The notes beneath the pieces are model-generated. The model had not been told where the DNA came from. It made no database searches and was given only the letters and a program-made list of their open reading frames with translations. From Hyphomicrobiales bacterium (GTDB taxonomy: Bacteria; Pseudomonadota; Alphaproteobacteria; Rhizobiales; Aestuariivirgaceae), in assembly GCA_020029455.1 (NCBI GenBank), contig JAIBJH010000058.1, positions 1 to 12,043 of the forward strand: a DNA stretch of 12,043 nucleotides, given 5' to 3'. This document shows, piece by piece, positions 5,314 through 12,043 of the stretch. Within the stretch, counting starts at the first letter, position 1; every line of letters begins with the position of its first letter. Made by a program: the position numbers and the translations under genes.

Positions 5314-7929
5314 CTACTCCGCCGCCTGAAGGCGCTGCGAGGCCTCGCTGATGATCCGTGCAACTTCGGGACGGCAGGAACCGCACCCCGTTCCCGCGCC
5401 TGTGGCTTCGCAGAGCGCGTTCAGCGATGCAGAAGGATGGCGCGCGGCATGGGTCCAAATTTCATTGCGGCCCACACTCATGCAGGCACAGACGATCGCA
5501 CCCCTGTCTTCGGCAGCAGAGCCGGGCCTCCCCCGCAACATTTGCAGTGGTTCAACTTCCGCGCCGAGTTGCCCTGCCAGCCAATTCCGCGCCGCAGTTA
5601 CTGGCTCCTTGTTCATGAAGAAAGCGCCAGCAAGCCGTCCTTCGCGGATGAGTGCAAACCGCGCAAAGCCGCCATTGGACGAAAAAACTGATGCCACTTC
5701 ATCATCATCGTCAACGCCGAGCAGGCGCTTGGCGAAGCTGTCGACGTCATCAAGCGATGCCGTGTCAGCGCATTCGAAGGCATAGCCATTCGTGACGGGC
5801 TGCAGCGACCAATAGCCAACCGCGAGTTGAGGGCGCTGCACCGACAGTCCAAAGCCATGCCACGCCGCTTCATAGCGGCTGAGCATCGCCGCTCCCGCCT
5901 TGAGCTCAGGCTGACGGCTCACGGGATCGGTGTTTCCCTCAATTGCCGTGTTGATGCGGGCCGCTGAAGCGAAAGAACCGCTCCAGTGCATGGGCATGAA
6001 GATATCGCCTGTTGCAATGTGTTGCGTGATGAGCGCGCGGGCGATAACTTCACCTGCGCTGTTTTTCACGCGCACCAGATCGCCATGAGAAATTCCGAGT
6101 TTCTCTGCATCGCGCGGATTGATCTCGACATGAGGTTCTCCACGATGCTGCATCAGCCGCGCCGAAAGTCCGGTCCGCGTCATCGTGTGCCATTGGTCGC
6201 GGATGCGCCCTGTGTTGAGACGGAACTCTCCGCAGGAAATCGCAAGTGCTGGTGCACGATAAGGCGTTGCTACAAACCGCGCCTTGCCGTCCGCAGTCTG
6301 GAAACTCAGCGACTTGTGCGGGTGCGCACCGCCCCACTGGAAAGGCGTCAGCGCATCATAATCAGCATCGGCAATGCTTGCGAGCCCAGACAGATCAAGC
6401 GCGCGCGTTCCCTTGTTCGCAACGCCCGTGAGGCCTGCATGCTCACGGAACACATCCGCCACGCCGGAATACTCGAAACCCGCAAAGCCCATCCCCTTGG
6501 CAACGTCGCAGATGATCCGCCAGTCGAGCCGCGCTTCTCCGGGCCTATCGAGGAAGGGTCGCTGCCGCGAGATGCGCCGTTCGGAATTGGTGGCTGTGCC
6601 GTTCTTTTCACCCCATGCCGCGGCGGGCAGGAAGACATGGGCGAGCTTCGATGTCTCTGTGTTCATCGTGATGTCCGAGACAACGACGAGCGGGCACTGC
6701 TTCAGCGCTTCCGTCACGGCACCCGCATCCGGCATGCTGACCGCCGGATTGGTAGACATGATCCAGATCGCCTTGACCCTGCCATCTCTCACGGTGCGGA
6801 ACATGTCGACGGCCGTGAGGCCTGCCTTCTCCGCAATGCGCGGCGACTTCCAGTAGGACTGAACCGCAGCGCGATGCTCCGGATTTTCGAATTCCATATG
6901 CGCTGCCAGCGTCGTGGCAAGCCCGCCAACCTCGCGGCCACCCATGGCATTGGGCTGGCCCGTGAGCGAGAAGGGCCCTGCCCCCGCCTTGCCGATCCGC
7001 CCGGTGAGCAGATGGCAATTGATGATGGCGTTGACCTTGTCAGTGCCGGCGGTCGATTGGTTCACACCCATTGAAAAGCAGGTGACCGTCTTGGCATGGC
7101 GCGCGAACAGCTCAAAGAAAGCATTGACCTCACTCTGCGTGAGGCCTGTTTCCGCAACAACCTTCTGGGCATTCCATTCATTGGCGGCCAGCAACGCTTC
7201 GCCAAGGCCATTCGTTCGCGCAAAGACAAACCGTGCATCAATCTCACCTCGCCGATAGAGATCGGCAAGGAGCCCATTGAACAGCGCCACATCCGATCCC
7301 GGCTTCAAGGCGAGATGAAGGTCAGCCTCCTCCGCTGTTGCCGTGCGTCGCGGATCAATGACGACAAGTTTCAGGGACCGCTTCTGCCGCTCCGCTTGAA
7401 TGCGTTGGAACAATACCGGATGGCACCAGGCGAGGTTCGACCCCACAAGCACGATGAGATCAGCGGATTCGAGGTCGCTGTAACTGCACGGCACAATGTC
7501 CGCACCGAGAGCGCGCTTATGGCCCGCCACTGCGGAGGCCATGCAGAGTCTTGAATTCGTATCGATGTTCGCTGTGCCGATGAAGCCTTTCATCAGCTTG
7601 TTGGCAACATAGTAGTCTTCTGTCAGCAATTGTCCCGAGACATAGAAAGCCACGCTCTCCGGCCCATGCAAGGCAATCGTTTCACGGAAGCCTTCCGCAA
7701 CCTTTGCAATGGCTTCATCCCAACTGGCGCGCGCGCCGTTGAGCATTGGATGAAGTTGTCTTTGCTCAAGTCCGATTGTCTCGGCCAGTGCCAGCCCCTT
7801 TGAACACAGCTTGCCGAAATTTGCCGGATGCTTTGGATCACCTGCAATCTTCACCTGCCCATCCGGTTGCCGCGTAGCGAGAATGCCGCAGCCGACACCG
7901 CAATAGGGGCAAGTGGTGCGAACCGTCAC
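5314..7929 (-). CDS. nasA: Assimilatory nitrate reductase, catalytic molybdopterin subunit with C-terminal [2Fe-2S] (BFD-like) domain
   Basis: This 871-residue cytosolic enzyme reduces nitrate to nitrite. An N-terminal [4Fe-4S] site is formed by Cys7, Cys10, Cys14 and Cys42. The molybdopterin core follows, with NSRLCMASA placing the likely Mo-ligand Cys129. The molybdopterin dinucleotide-binding domain lies around residues 565-685. No signal peptide is present, which fits NasA rather than periplasmic NapA. After residue 700 comes an extension: a beta-rich piece around 753-790, then a BFD-type cluster Cys814, Cys816, Cys849, Cys852. Length and tail match Klebsiella-type NasA (about 866). The start is GTG at 7929, overlapping the nirD stop as GTGA, so it is probably coupled to nirD. 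No NasC-like flavoprotein is visible in the window, so the electron donor (NADH flavoprotein elsewhere, ferredoxin or another) is undetermined. It is the last gene of the nitrate operon. Confidence 0.95.
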   Translation of the reverse strand: MTVRTTCPYCGVGCGILATRQPDGQVKIAGDPKHPANFGKLCSKGLALAETIGLEQRQLHPMLNGARASWDEAIAKVAEGFRETIALHGPESVAFYVSGQLLTEDYYVANKLMKGFIGTANIDTNSRLCMASAVAGHKRALGADIVPCSYSDLESADLIVLVGSNLAWCHPVLFQRIQAERQKRSLKLVVIDPRRTATAEEADLHLALKPGSDVALFNGLLADLYRRGEIDARFVFARTNGLGEALLAANEWNAQKVVAETGLTQSEVNAFFELFARHAKTVTCFSMGVNQSTAGTDKVNAIINCHLLTGRIGKAGAGPFSLTGQPNAMGGREVGGLATTLAAHMEFENPEHRAAVQSYWKSPRIAEKAGLTAVDMFRTVRDGRVKAIWIMSTNPAVSMPDAGAVTEALKQCPLVVVSDITMNTETSKLAHVFLPAAAWGEKNGTATNSERRISRQRPFLDRPGEARLDWRIICDVAKGMGFAGFEYSGVADVFREHAGLTGVANKGTRALDLSGLASIADADYDALTPFQWGGAHPHKSLSFQTADGKARFVATPYRAPALAISCGEFRLNTGRIRDQWHTMTRTGLSARLMQHRGEPHVEINPRDAEKLGISHGDLVRVKNSAGEVIARALITQHIATGDIFMPMHWSGSFASAARINTAIEGNTDPVSRQPELKAGAAMLSRYEAAWHGFGLSVQRPQLAVGYWSLQPVTNGYAFECADTASLDDVDSFAKRLLGVDDDDEVASVFSSNGGFARFALIREGRLAGAFFMNKEPVTAARNWLAGQLGAEVEPLQMLRGRPGSAAEDRGAIVCACMSVGRNEIWTHAARHPSASLNALCEATGAGTGCGSCRPEVARIISEASQRLQAAE

Positions 7930-8255
7930 GCCGCCGACCTGTGGAAAGCATCCGCCGCAAGCAAAATCCGGTCGCCTTCAACCAGCACCGCAACCTTGCG
8001 GGCGCAGCCTTGGTCCGGGCCCTTCACTTCGCCGCTCTCAAGCCCGATCACCCAATTGTGCAGCGGGCATGTCACTGCATCGCCATGGATGATCCCTTGC
8101 GACAGTGGCCCGCCCTTGTGCGGGCACTTGTCCCACAGCGCAAAGATCCTGCCTTTCGCCGTCTTGAACACGGCAATGTCGCCACCGGGCGCAGAAACCA
8201 CTCGCGATCCGCGCATCGGCACATCATCAACGCTGCAGATATCGATCCACTGCAT
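7926..8255 (-). CDS. nirD: Nitrite reductase small subunit, Rieske [2Fe-2S] protein
   Basis: This 109-residue subunit partners NirB in NADH-dependent reduction of nitrite to ammonium. The Rieske ligands are intact: Cys44 and His46 in CPHKGG, and Cys63 and His66 in CPLHNW. It can therefore bind a [2Fe-2S] cluster, unlike E. coli NirD, which as I recall lacks the cluster ligands. The ATG at 8255 lies 5 bp after the nirB stop, with a purine-rich GGAGTAGGGG upstream. Its TGA overlaps the GTG of nasA. Length and position between nirB and nasA are typical. A generic Rieske ferredoxin is the only real alternative, and the context makes it unlikely. Confidence 0.95.
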   Translation of the reverse strand: MQWIDICSVDDVPMRGSRVVSAPGGDIAVFKTAKGRIFALWDKCPHKGGPLSQGIIHGDAVTCPLHNWVIGLESGEVKGPDQGCARKVAVLVEGDRILLAADAFHRSAA

Positions 8256-8260
8256 CGCCC

Positions 8261-10708
8261 CTACTCCGCCGCCAGAAGCTGCTGCTGCGGGCGCAGCGGC
8301 GTAAACTCATGGGCATCCTTGCCCGCCACTCGTTCAGCCCATGGATCGACCTGCAGGAACGTCTGCGAATAGACGAAGCGGTCATAGTAGTGCTTCCGCT
8401 TGGCCCTATCGCTCACGATATTGTCCTTGATCGACTGGATGCCCACACGCTTGGCCCATTTGTAGATGCGTTCAAGATAATGTCCCTGCTCGCGGTAAAG
8501 CTGCGTGAGTGCGGCAATCATCTCGATCGCTTCTTCTTCGCTGTTCACATGGCAGAGAAGTTCCGTGCCCTTGATGTCGAGGCCCGCAGCCCCTGCAAAG
8601 TGAATGTCATATCCACTGTCGACGCAAATGACGCCGACATCCTTGCAGGTGGCTTCGGCGCAATTGCGCGGGCAACCGGAAACCGCCATCTTCACCTTTG
8701 CGGGCGTCCATGAGCCCCACATGAATTTTTCAATTTTGACGCCAAGACCCGTCGAGTCCTGCGTGCCGAAGCGGCACCACTCAGACCCCACACAAGTTTT
8801 CACAGTGCGCAGACCTTTGGCATAGGCCGCGCCCGAAACCATGCCCGCCTTGTTGAGATCGGCCCATACGCCGAGCAGGTCTTCCTTCTTCACGCCGAGA
8901 AGATCGATGCGCTGCCCGCCCGTCACTTTCACGGTTGGAACAGCGAACTTCTCAACAACATCGGCAATAGCACGCAGTTCCTTGGCAGATGTCAGTCCAC
9001 CCCACATGCGCGGCACCACGGAATAGGTGCCGTCCTTCTGGATGTTGGCATGCACGCGCTCGTTGATGAAGCGTGACTGGTTGTCATCCTCATATTCGCC
9101 GGGCCATGTGGCCAGCAGATAGTAGTTGAGTGCCGGACGGCACTTGGCGCAGCCGCATGAAGTTTTCCATTCCAGCTTCTGCATCAACTCCGGAATCGAT
9201 CGCAACTCTTGCGCCACGATGAGCCGGCGCACATCGGCATGGCCGAGTTCGGTACAGCCGCACATGGGCTGCACGGCGTTTGGTTGATACTTCTCGCCCA
9301 GCGAGAGAACGAGCAGCTTCTCCACAAGGCCCGTGCAAGAGCCGCACGAAGCGGACGCCTTGGTGTGTGCCCGCACCCCATCGATGGAATCGAGATTCTT
9401 CCCCGCAATCGCCTCGACAATCTTGCCCTTGCAAATGCCGTTGCAGCCGCAGATTTCTGCGTCAGGCGGTAAGGCTGCAACGGCCGCCGTAGGGTCCAGG
9501 GGTTGGCCTCCCGCCATGCTCTGGCCGAAGATCAACATTTCTCTGCTCTCGCTGATGTCCTCGCCCTTCTTGAGCTTGTCGAAGAACCATGGGCCATCAC
9601 CAGTATCGCCATACATGACGACGCCGATGATTTTATTCTCCTTCAGCACGAGCCGCTTGTAGACACCGCGCGAAGCATCGCGGAGTACAATCTCCTCGCG
9701 ATCCTTGCCTTCCGCGAAGTCGCCGCCCGAATAGAGATCGATGCCAGTGACCTTCAGCTTGGTGGACATCACCGACCCGGCATAATCCGCCGCGCCGCCC
9801 GCGAGCTGCGCGGCAATGACTTTCGCCATTTCATAGAGCGGCGCAACAAGGCCATAGATGCCGGTACGGTGCTCCACGCATTCACCCAGCGCATAGACGT
9901 GAGGATCGCTGGTCAGCATCCTGTCATCAACCAGAATGCCGCGATTGACATTGACCCCGGCATCCTTGGCAAGCTGCACGGAGGGCCGGATGCCGACAGC
10001 CATCACCACAATGTCCGCCGGAATTTCCGTGCCGTCATCGAGCTTCACGGCCTTCACCTTGCCATCGCCCAAGATGGCATGGGTGTTGGCCTTGCACTTC
10101 ACTGCAATGCCGCGCTTCTCGATGGCCGCCTGAAGGAGATGCGCCGCCGCCGGGTCAAGCTGCCGTTCCATCAATGTCGGCATCAGGTGCAGTACGGTGA
10201 CATTCATGCCGCGCATGTGAAGTCCCGCCGCAGCTTCAAGTCCCAGCAATCCGCCGCCAACCACCACGGCATTACCGCCCTCCGCCGCCGCATCGAGCAT
10301 CTTCTGCACATCGTCGAGGTCGCGGTAAGTAACAACACCTTCGAGATCATGCCCCGGTACCGGAATGATGAAAGGCATCGAACCCGTGGCGATCACTAGC
10401 TTGTCGTATGTCGTCGTCGTGCCGTCTTCGGCCGTCACCGTCCTTTGATCGCGGTCAATGGCCGTGACCTTCCGCCCCTTGTGCAGCGTCACGCCATTCG
10501 ATGCATACCAGGCATCATCATGGGTGATAATATCTTCATACGTCTTCTCGCCAGAAAGCACAGGCGAAAGCATCAGGCGGTTGTAGTTGACGCGCGGCTC
10601 GGCGTTGAAGATCGTGACATCCCAAACGCCCGGCGCCTCTTCGAAGAGATGTTCCAGCATGCGGCCCGGCGCCATGCCATTGCCAATGATGACAAGTTTT
10701 TTTGCCAT
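8261..10708 (-). CDS. nirB: Assimilatory nitrite reductase large subunit, NAD(P)H-dependent, FAD/siroheme
   Basis: This 815-residue cytosolic enzyme carries out the six-electron reduction of nitrite to ammonium. From the N-terminus it has an FAD motif (GNGMAPG, 9-15) and an NAD(P) motif (GGGLLGLE, 151-158). A first BFD-like [2Fe-2S] site follows at Cys420, Cys422, Cys455 and Cys458. A second cysteine group is at Cys483, Cys485, Cys520 and Cys523. The nitrite/sulfite reductase half-domains carry the siroheme-[4Fe-4S] ligands Cys639, Cys645, Cys679 and Cys683 (TCVGSEWC and SGCPRNC). Length is normal for bacterial NirB. I chose the ATG at 10708, which overlaps the nrtD stop (TGATG) and sits 7 nt after GGAGG. 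A GTG one codon earlier (10711) is possible but its spacing is only 4 nt. Its partner nirD follows after 5 bp. Confidence 0.97.
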   Translation of the reverse strand: MAKKLVIIGNGMAPGRMLEHLFEEAPGVWDVTIFNAEPRVNYNRLMLSPVLSGEKTYEDIITHDDAWYASNGVTLHKGRKVTAIDRDQRTVTAEDGTTTTYDKLVIATGSMPFIIPVPGHDLEGVVTYRDLDDVQKMLDAAAEGGNAVVVGGGLLGLEAAAGLHMRGMNVTVLHLMPTLMERQLDPAAAHLLQAAIEKRGIAVKCKANTHAILGDGKVKAVKLDDGTEIPADIVVMAVGIRPSVQLAKDAGVNVNRGILVDDRMLTSDPHVYALGECVEHRTGIYGLVAPLYEMAKVIAAQLAGGAADYAGSVMSTKLKVTGIDLYSGGDFAEGKDREEIVLRDASRGVYKRLVLKENKIIGVVMYGDTGDGPWFFDKLKKGEDISESREMLIFGQSMAGGQPLDPTAAVAALPPDAEICGCNGICKGKIVEAIAGKNLDSIDGVRAHTKASASCGSCTGLVEKLLVLSLGEKYQPNAVQPMCGCTELGHADVRRLIVAQELRSIPELMQKLEWKTSCGCAKCRPALNYYLLATWPGEYEDDNQSRFINERVHANIQKDGTYSVVPRMWGGLTSAKELRAIADVVEKFAVPTVKVTGGQRIDLLGVKKEDLLGVWADLNKAGMVSGAAYAKGLRTVKTCVGSEWCRFGTQDSTGLGVKIEKFMWGSWTPAKVKMAVSGCPRNCAEATCKDVGVICVDSGYDIHFAGAAGLDIKGTELLCHVNSEEEAIEMIAALTQLYREQGHYLERIYKWAKRVGIQSIKDNIVSDRAKRKHYYDRFVYSQTFLQVDPWAERVAGKDAHEFTPLRPQQQLLAAE

Positions 10709-11514
10709 CACGCCGCCTCCACGAACTTGTTGCGCTCATAGAGGAACTTGAGCACCGCCTCGCGCGCCTTGATGTAGCTGGGCTGCGTGACGAGTTCGAG
10801 CCTACGCCGCGGAAACGGTAGATCGACCTTCAGTATCTCGCCGATAGTGGCGGCAGGCCCGTTGGTCAGCATCACGACGCGGTCCGACAGCAACACCGCC
10901 TCATCGACATCATGGGTGATCATGATAACGGTGTTCTTGAGCGCGTGGTGGATCTGCATCACCTGGTCCTGCAGATGGGCTCGCGTCAACGCATCAAGCG
11001 CACCGAAAGGCTCGTCCAGAAGCAGGATCTTCGGCTCCATCGACAAAGCCCGGGCGATGCCCACACGCTGCTTCATGCCGCCGGAGATTTCGCCCGGCCG
11101 TTTGTCCATGGCATGGGCGATTTGAACCATTTCAAGCGCCCGCATGATACGGTCCTTTCGTACCGAAGCGCTTTCACGGGCCCAAACCTTGTCCACCGCC
11201 AGTTTCACATTCTCATAGACGGTGAGCCACGGAAGCAGCGAATGATTCTGGAACACCACGGCGCGGTCCGGCCCCGGCCTCTCTACATGGCTGTTCTCAA
11301 GAGTGACGGCCCCGCTCGTCACAGGCGTCAATCCCGCAACGATGTTAAGTAGCGTTGATTTTCCGCAACCCGAATGGCCGATGAGAGAGATGTATTCTCC
11401 CTTCTGCACTGTGAGCGAGATGTCGCGCAACACGTCGGTCAGCATGCTGCCGCGCTGGAACGTCTTGTTGACATGCGAAATTTCGAGATAGGGTTTTTGC
11501 ATGGCGGCACTCAT
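10708..11514 (-). CDS. nrtD: Nitrate ABC transporter ATP-binding protein
   Basis: This 268-residue ATPase powers nitrate import with the NrtB permease. It has a Walker A GHSGCGKST (46-54), a Q-loop in VVFQNHSLLPW (86-96, Gln89), signature SGGMKQ (144-149), Walker B ILLLDEP (163-169) and the H-loop His201. The QNHSLLPWLTVYENV stretch is characteristic of the nitrate/taurine-type ATPases, and similarity is closest to NrtD/NasD. No C-terminal solute-binding domain is fused, so it is the NrtD rather than the NrtC type. The ATG at 11514 overlaps the permease stop as ATGA. The open frame extends 120 codons further upstream, but that part only shadows the permease gene in another frame and lacks family features. 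Another ATG at 11502 is possible. Nitrate specificity follows from its place between nrtB and nirB. Confidence 0.93.
   Translation of the reverse strand: MSAAMQKPYLEISHVNKTFQRGSMLTDVLRDISLTVQKGEYISLIGHSGCGKSTLLNIVAGLTPVTSGAVTLENSHVERPGPDRAVVFQNHSLLPWLTVYENVKLAVDKVWARESASVRKDRIMRALEMVQIAHAMDKRPGEISGGMKQRVGIARALSMEPKILLLDEPFGALDALTRAHLQDQVMQIHHALKNTVIMITHDVDEAVLLSDRVVMLTNGPAATIGEILKVDLPFPRRRLELVTQPSYIKAREAVLKFLYERNKFVEAA
10716..10720 (-). promoter_or_regulatory. Shine-Dalgarno site for nirB
   Basis: GGAGG on the minus strand lies within the last codons of nrtD, 7 nt before the ATG at 10708. This spacing favours that ATG over the adjacent GTG at 10711. Confidence 0.6.
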
Positions 11515-12043
11515 TGGGCAGAAGTTCCGCGCGTCACAAGACGTCCCGCCAATGCCACGGCCCGGTCGAGCAGAAAGCCGACAAGGCCCACATAGACAAG
11601 CGCCACGATGATGTCGCTGATGAGGGAGGAATTCCACGCATCCCAGATGAAAAATCCGATGCCAACGCCGCCGATCAGCATCTCCGCCGCAACGATGGCA
11701 AGCCAGGAGAGGCCAATGCCGATGCGCAGCCCCGTGAAGATATAAGGCGCGGCAGCCGGAACCATGATCCGCGTGAAATATTCGTACGGATTGAGATTGA
11801 GAACGCGCGCCACATTCCGGTAGTCTTCTGGAATGTTGCGGATGCCAGTCGCCGTGTTCATGATCACGGGCCAAACCGCCGTGATGAAAATCACGAAGAT
11901 TGCCGAAGGATGCCCATCGCGGAAGGCGGCGAGCGAGATGGGAAGCCAGGCAAGCGGTGGCACTGTGCGCAGCACCTGGAAAATTGGATCAAGTCCGCGC
12001 ATGAACAGCGCCGAGCCACCGATCAGCGTACCCAGCGCAATGC
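11511..12043 (-). CDS. nrtB: Nitrate ABC transporter permease, C-terminal part
   Basis: The reading frame is open at the right edge and encodes 176 residues here, so the N-terminal part lies outside the window. The segment LDPIFQVLRTVPPLAWLPI and the following PSAIFVIFITAVWPVIMNTA are typical of NrtB/SsuC/TauC permeases. The cytoplasmic EAA-like loop (DYRNVARVLNLNPYEYFTRI) contacts the ATPase. Several hydrophobic membrane segments are seen, the last near the C-terminus (IIVALVYVGLVGFLLDRAVAL). The stop overlaps the nrtD start. An in-frame ATG at 12002 falls inside conserved permease sequence and is not the real start. Nitrate as the substrate is inferred from the downstream nirBD and nasA; cyanate or nitrite may also be carried. 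Confidence 0.92.
   Translation of the reverse strand, partial: IALGTLIGGSALFMRGLDPIFQVLRTVPPLAWLPISLAAFRDGHPSAIFVIFITAVWPVIMNTATGIRNIPEDYRNVARVLNLNPYEYFTRIMVPAAAPYIFTGLRIGIGLSWLAIVAAEMLIGGVGIGFFIWDAWNSSLISDIIVALVYVGLVGFLLDRAVALAGRLVTRGTSAQ

Noticed and set aside
5986..7074. Plus-strand open frame of 362 codons
   Set aside because: It lies entirely antisense to nasA, whose motifs are clear. Its composition is rich in Arg, His and Cys, and it has no family resemblance; long antisense frames are expected in GC-biased genes.
9503..10399. Plus-strand open frame of 298 codons
   Set aside because: It is antisense to the FAD/NAD part of nirB, rich in His and Arg, without recognisable motifs or a ribosome binding site.
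11515..11874. 120-codon upstream extension of the nrtD frame
   Set aside because: This part overlaps the permease gene in another frame, has an Arg/His/Cys-rich composition unlike any ABC ATPase, and an ATGA overlap at 11514 gives a normal-length protein.
1..12043. A novel defence, mobile or signalling system
   Set aside because: All long minus-strand genes fall in well-known metabolic families, the gaps are tiny, and I saw no transposase, integrase, direct-repeat array, tRNA or toxin-antitoxin pair.

Overview
The window reads as a stretch of an alphaproteobacterial chromosome, most likely from the Hyphomicrobiales/Rhizobiales. This is inferred from moderately high GC, strong GC bias at third codon positions, very tight gene packing, and protein types familiar from that group. 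I cannot name the genus. Every gene I can support lies on the minus strand, so transcription runs from high to low coordinates. There is no sign of a mobile element, CRISPR array, rRNA or tRNA.

Right part (about 12043 down to 5314): a nitrate uptake and assimilation operon. In transcription order it holds the end of an ABC nitrate permease gene (nrtB, cut by the window edge), its ATPase (nrtD), the large nitrite reductase subunit (nirB), the small Rieske-type subunit (nirD) and the molybdenum nitrate reductase (nasA). Stop and start codons overlap or nearly touch throughout (ATGA, TGATG, a 5-bp gap, GTGA), so translation is probably coupled. The products would import nitrate, reduce it to nitrite and reduce nitrite to ammonium. 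No separate flavoprotein donor for the nitrate reductase is visible here. NasA instead carries a C-terminal extension that looks like a module also present in the middle of NirB.

Junction (about 5313 to 5093): roughly 220 bp with no convincing gene, one weak hairpin, and the promoter/operator of the next unit.

Left part (about 5068 down to 1): a sugar-acid (ketogluconate/idonate/gluconate) catabolic cluster. A LacI-family regulator of the GntR/IdnR type comes first. It is followed by a five-gene operon: a 2-hydroxyacid (2-ketoaldonate-type) dehydrogenase, an L-idonate 5-dehydrogenase (idnD), a gluconate 5-dehydrogenase (idnO), gluconokinase (gntK), and a beta-hydroxyacid dehydrogenase of unknown substrate that runs off the left edge. 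Two near-identical palindromes, TGTTATCGATAACA and TGTTATCGCTAACA, sit just upstream of the operon and of the regulator gene, each overlapping a likely -10 element. The simplest model is one regulator repressing both itself and the operon. The enzymes fit a ladder 2-keto-L-gulonate -> L-idonate -> 5-ketogluconate -> D-gluconate -> 6-phosphogluconate. The role of the fifth enzyme is open.

Overall these are two ordinary metabolic operons. I found no evidence for a new defence, mobile or signalling system. The points most worth checking are the paired operators, the orphan fifth dehydrogenase, and the NirB-like tail of NasA.
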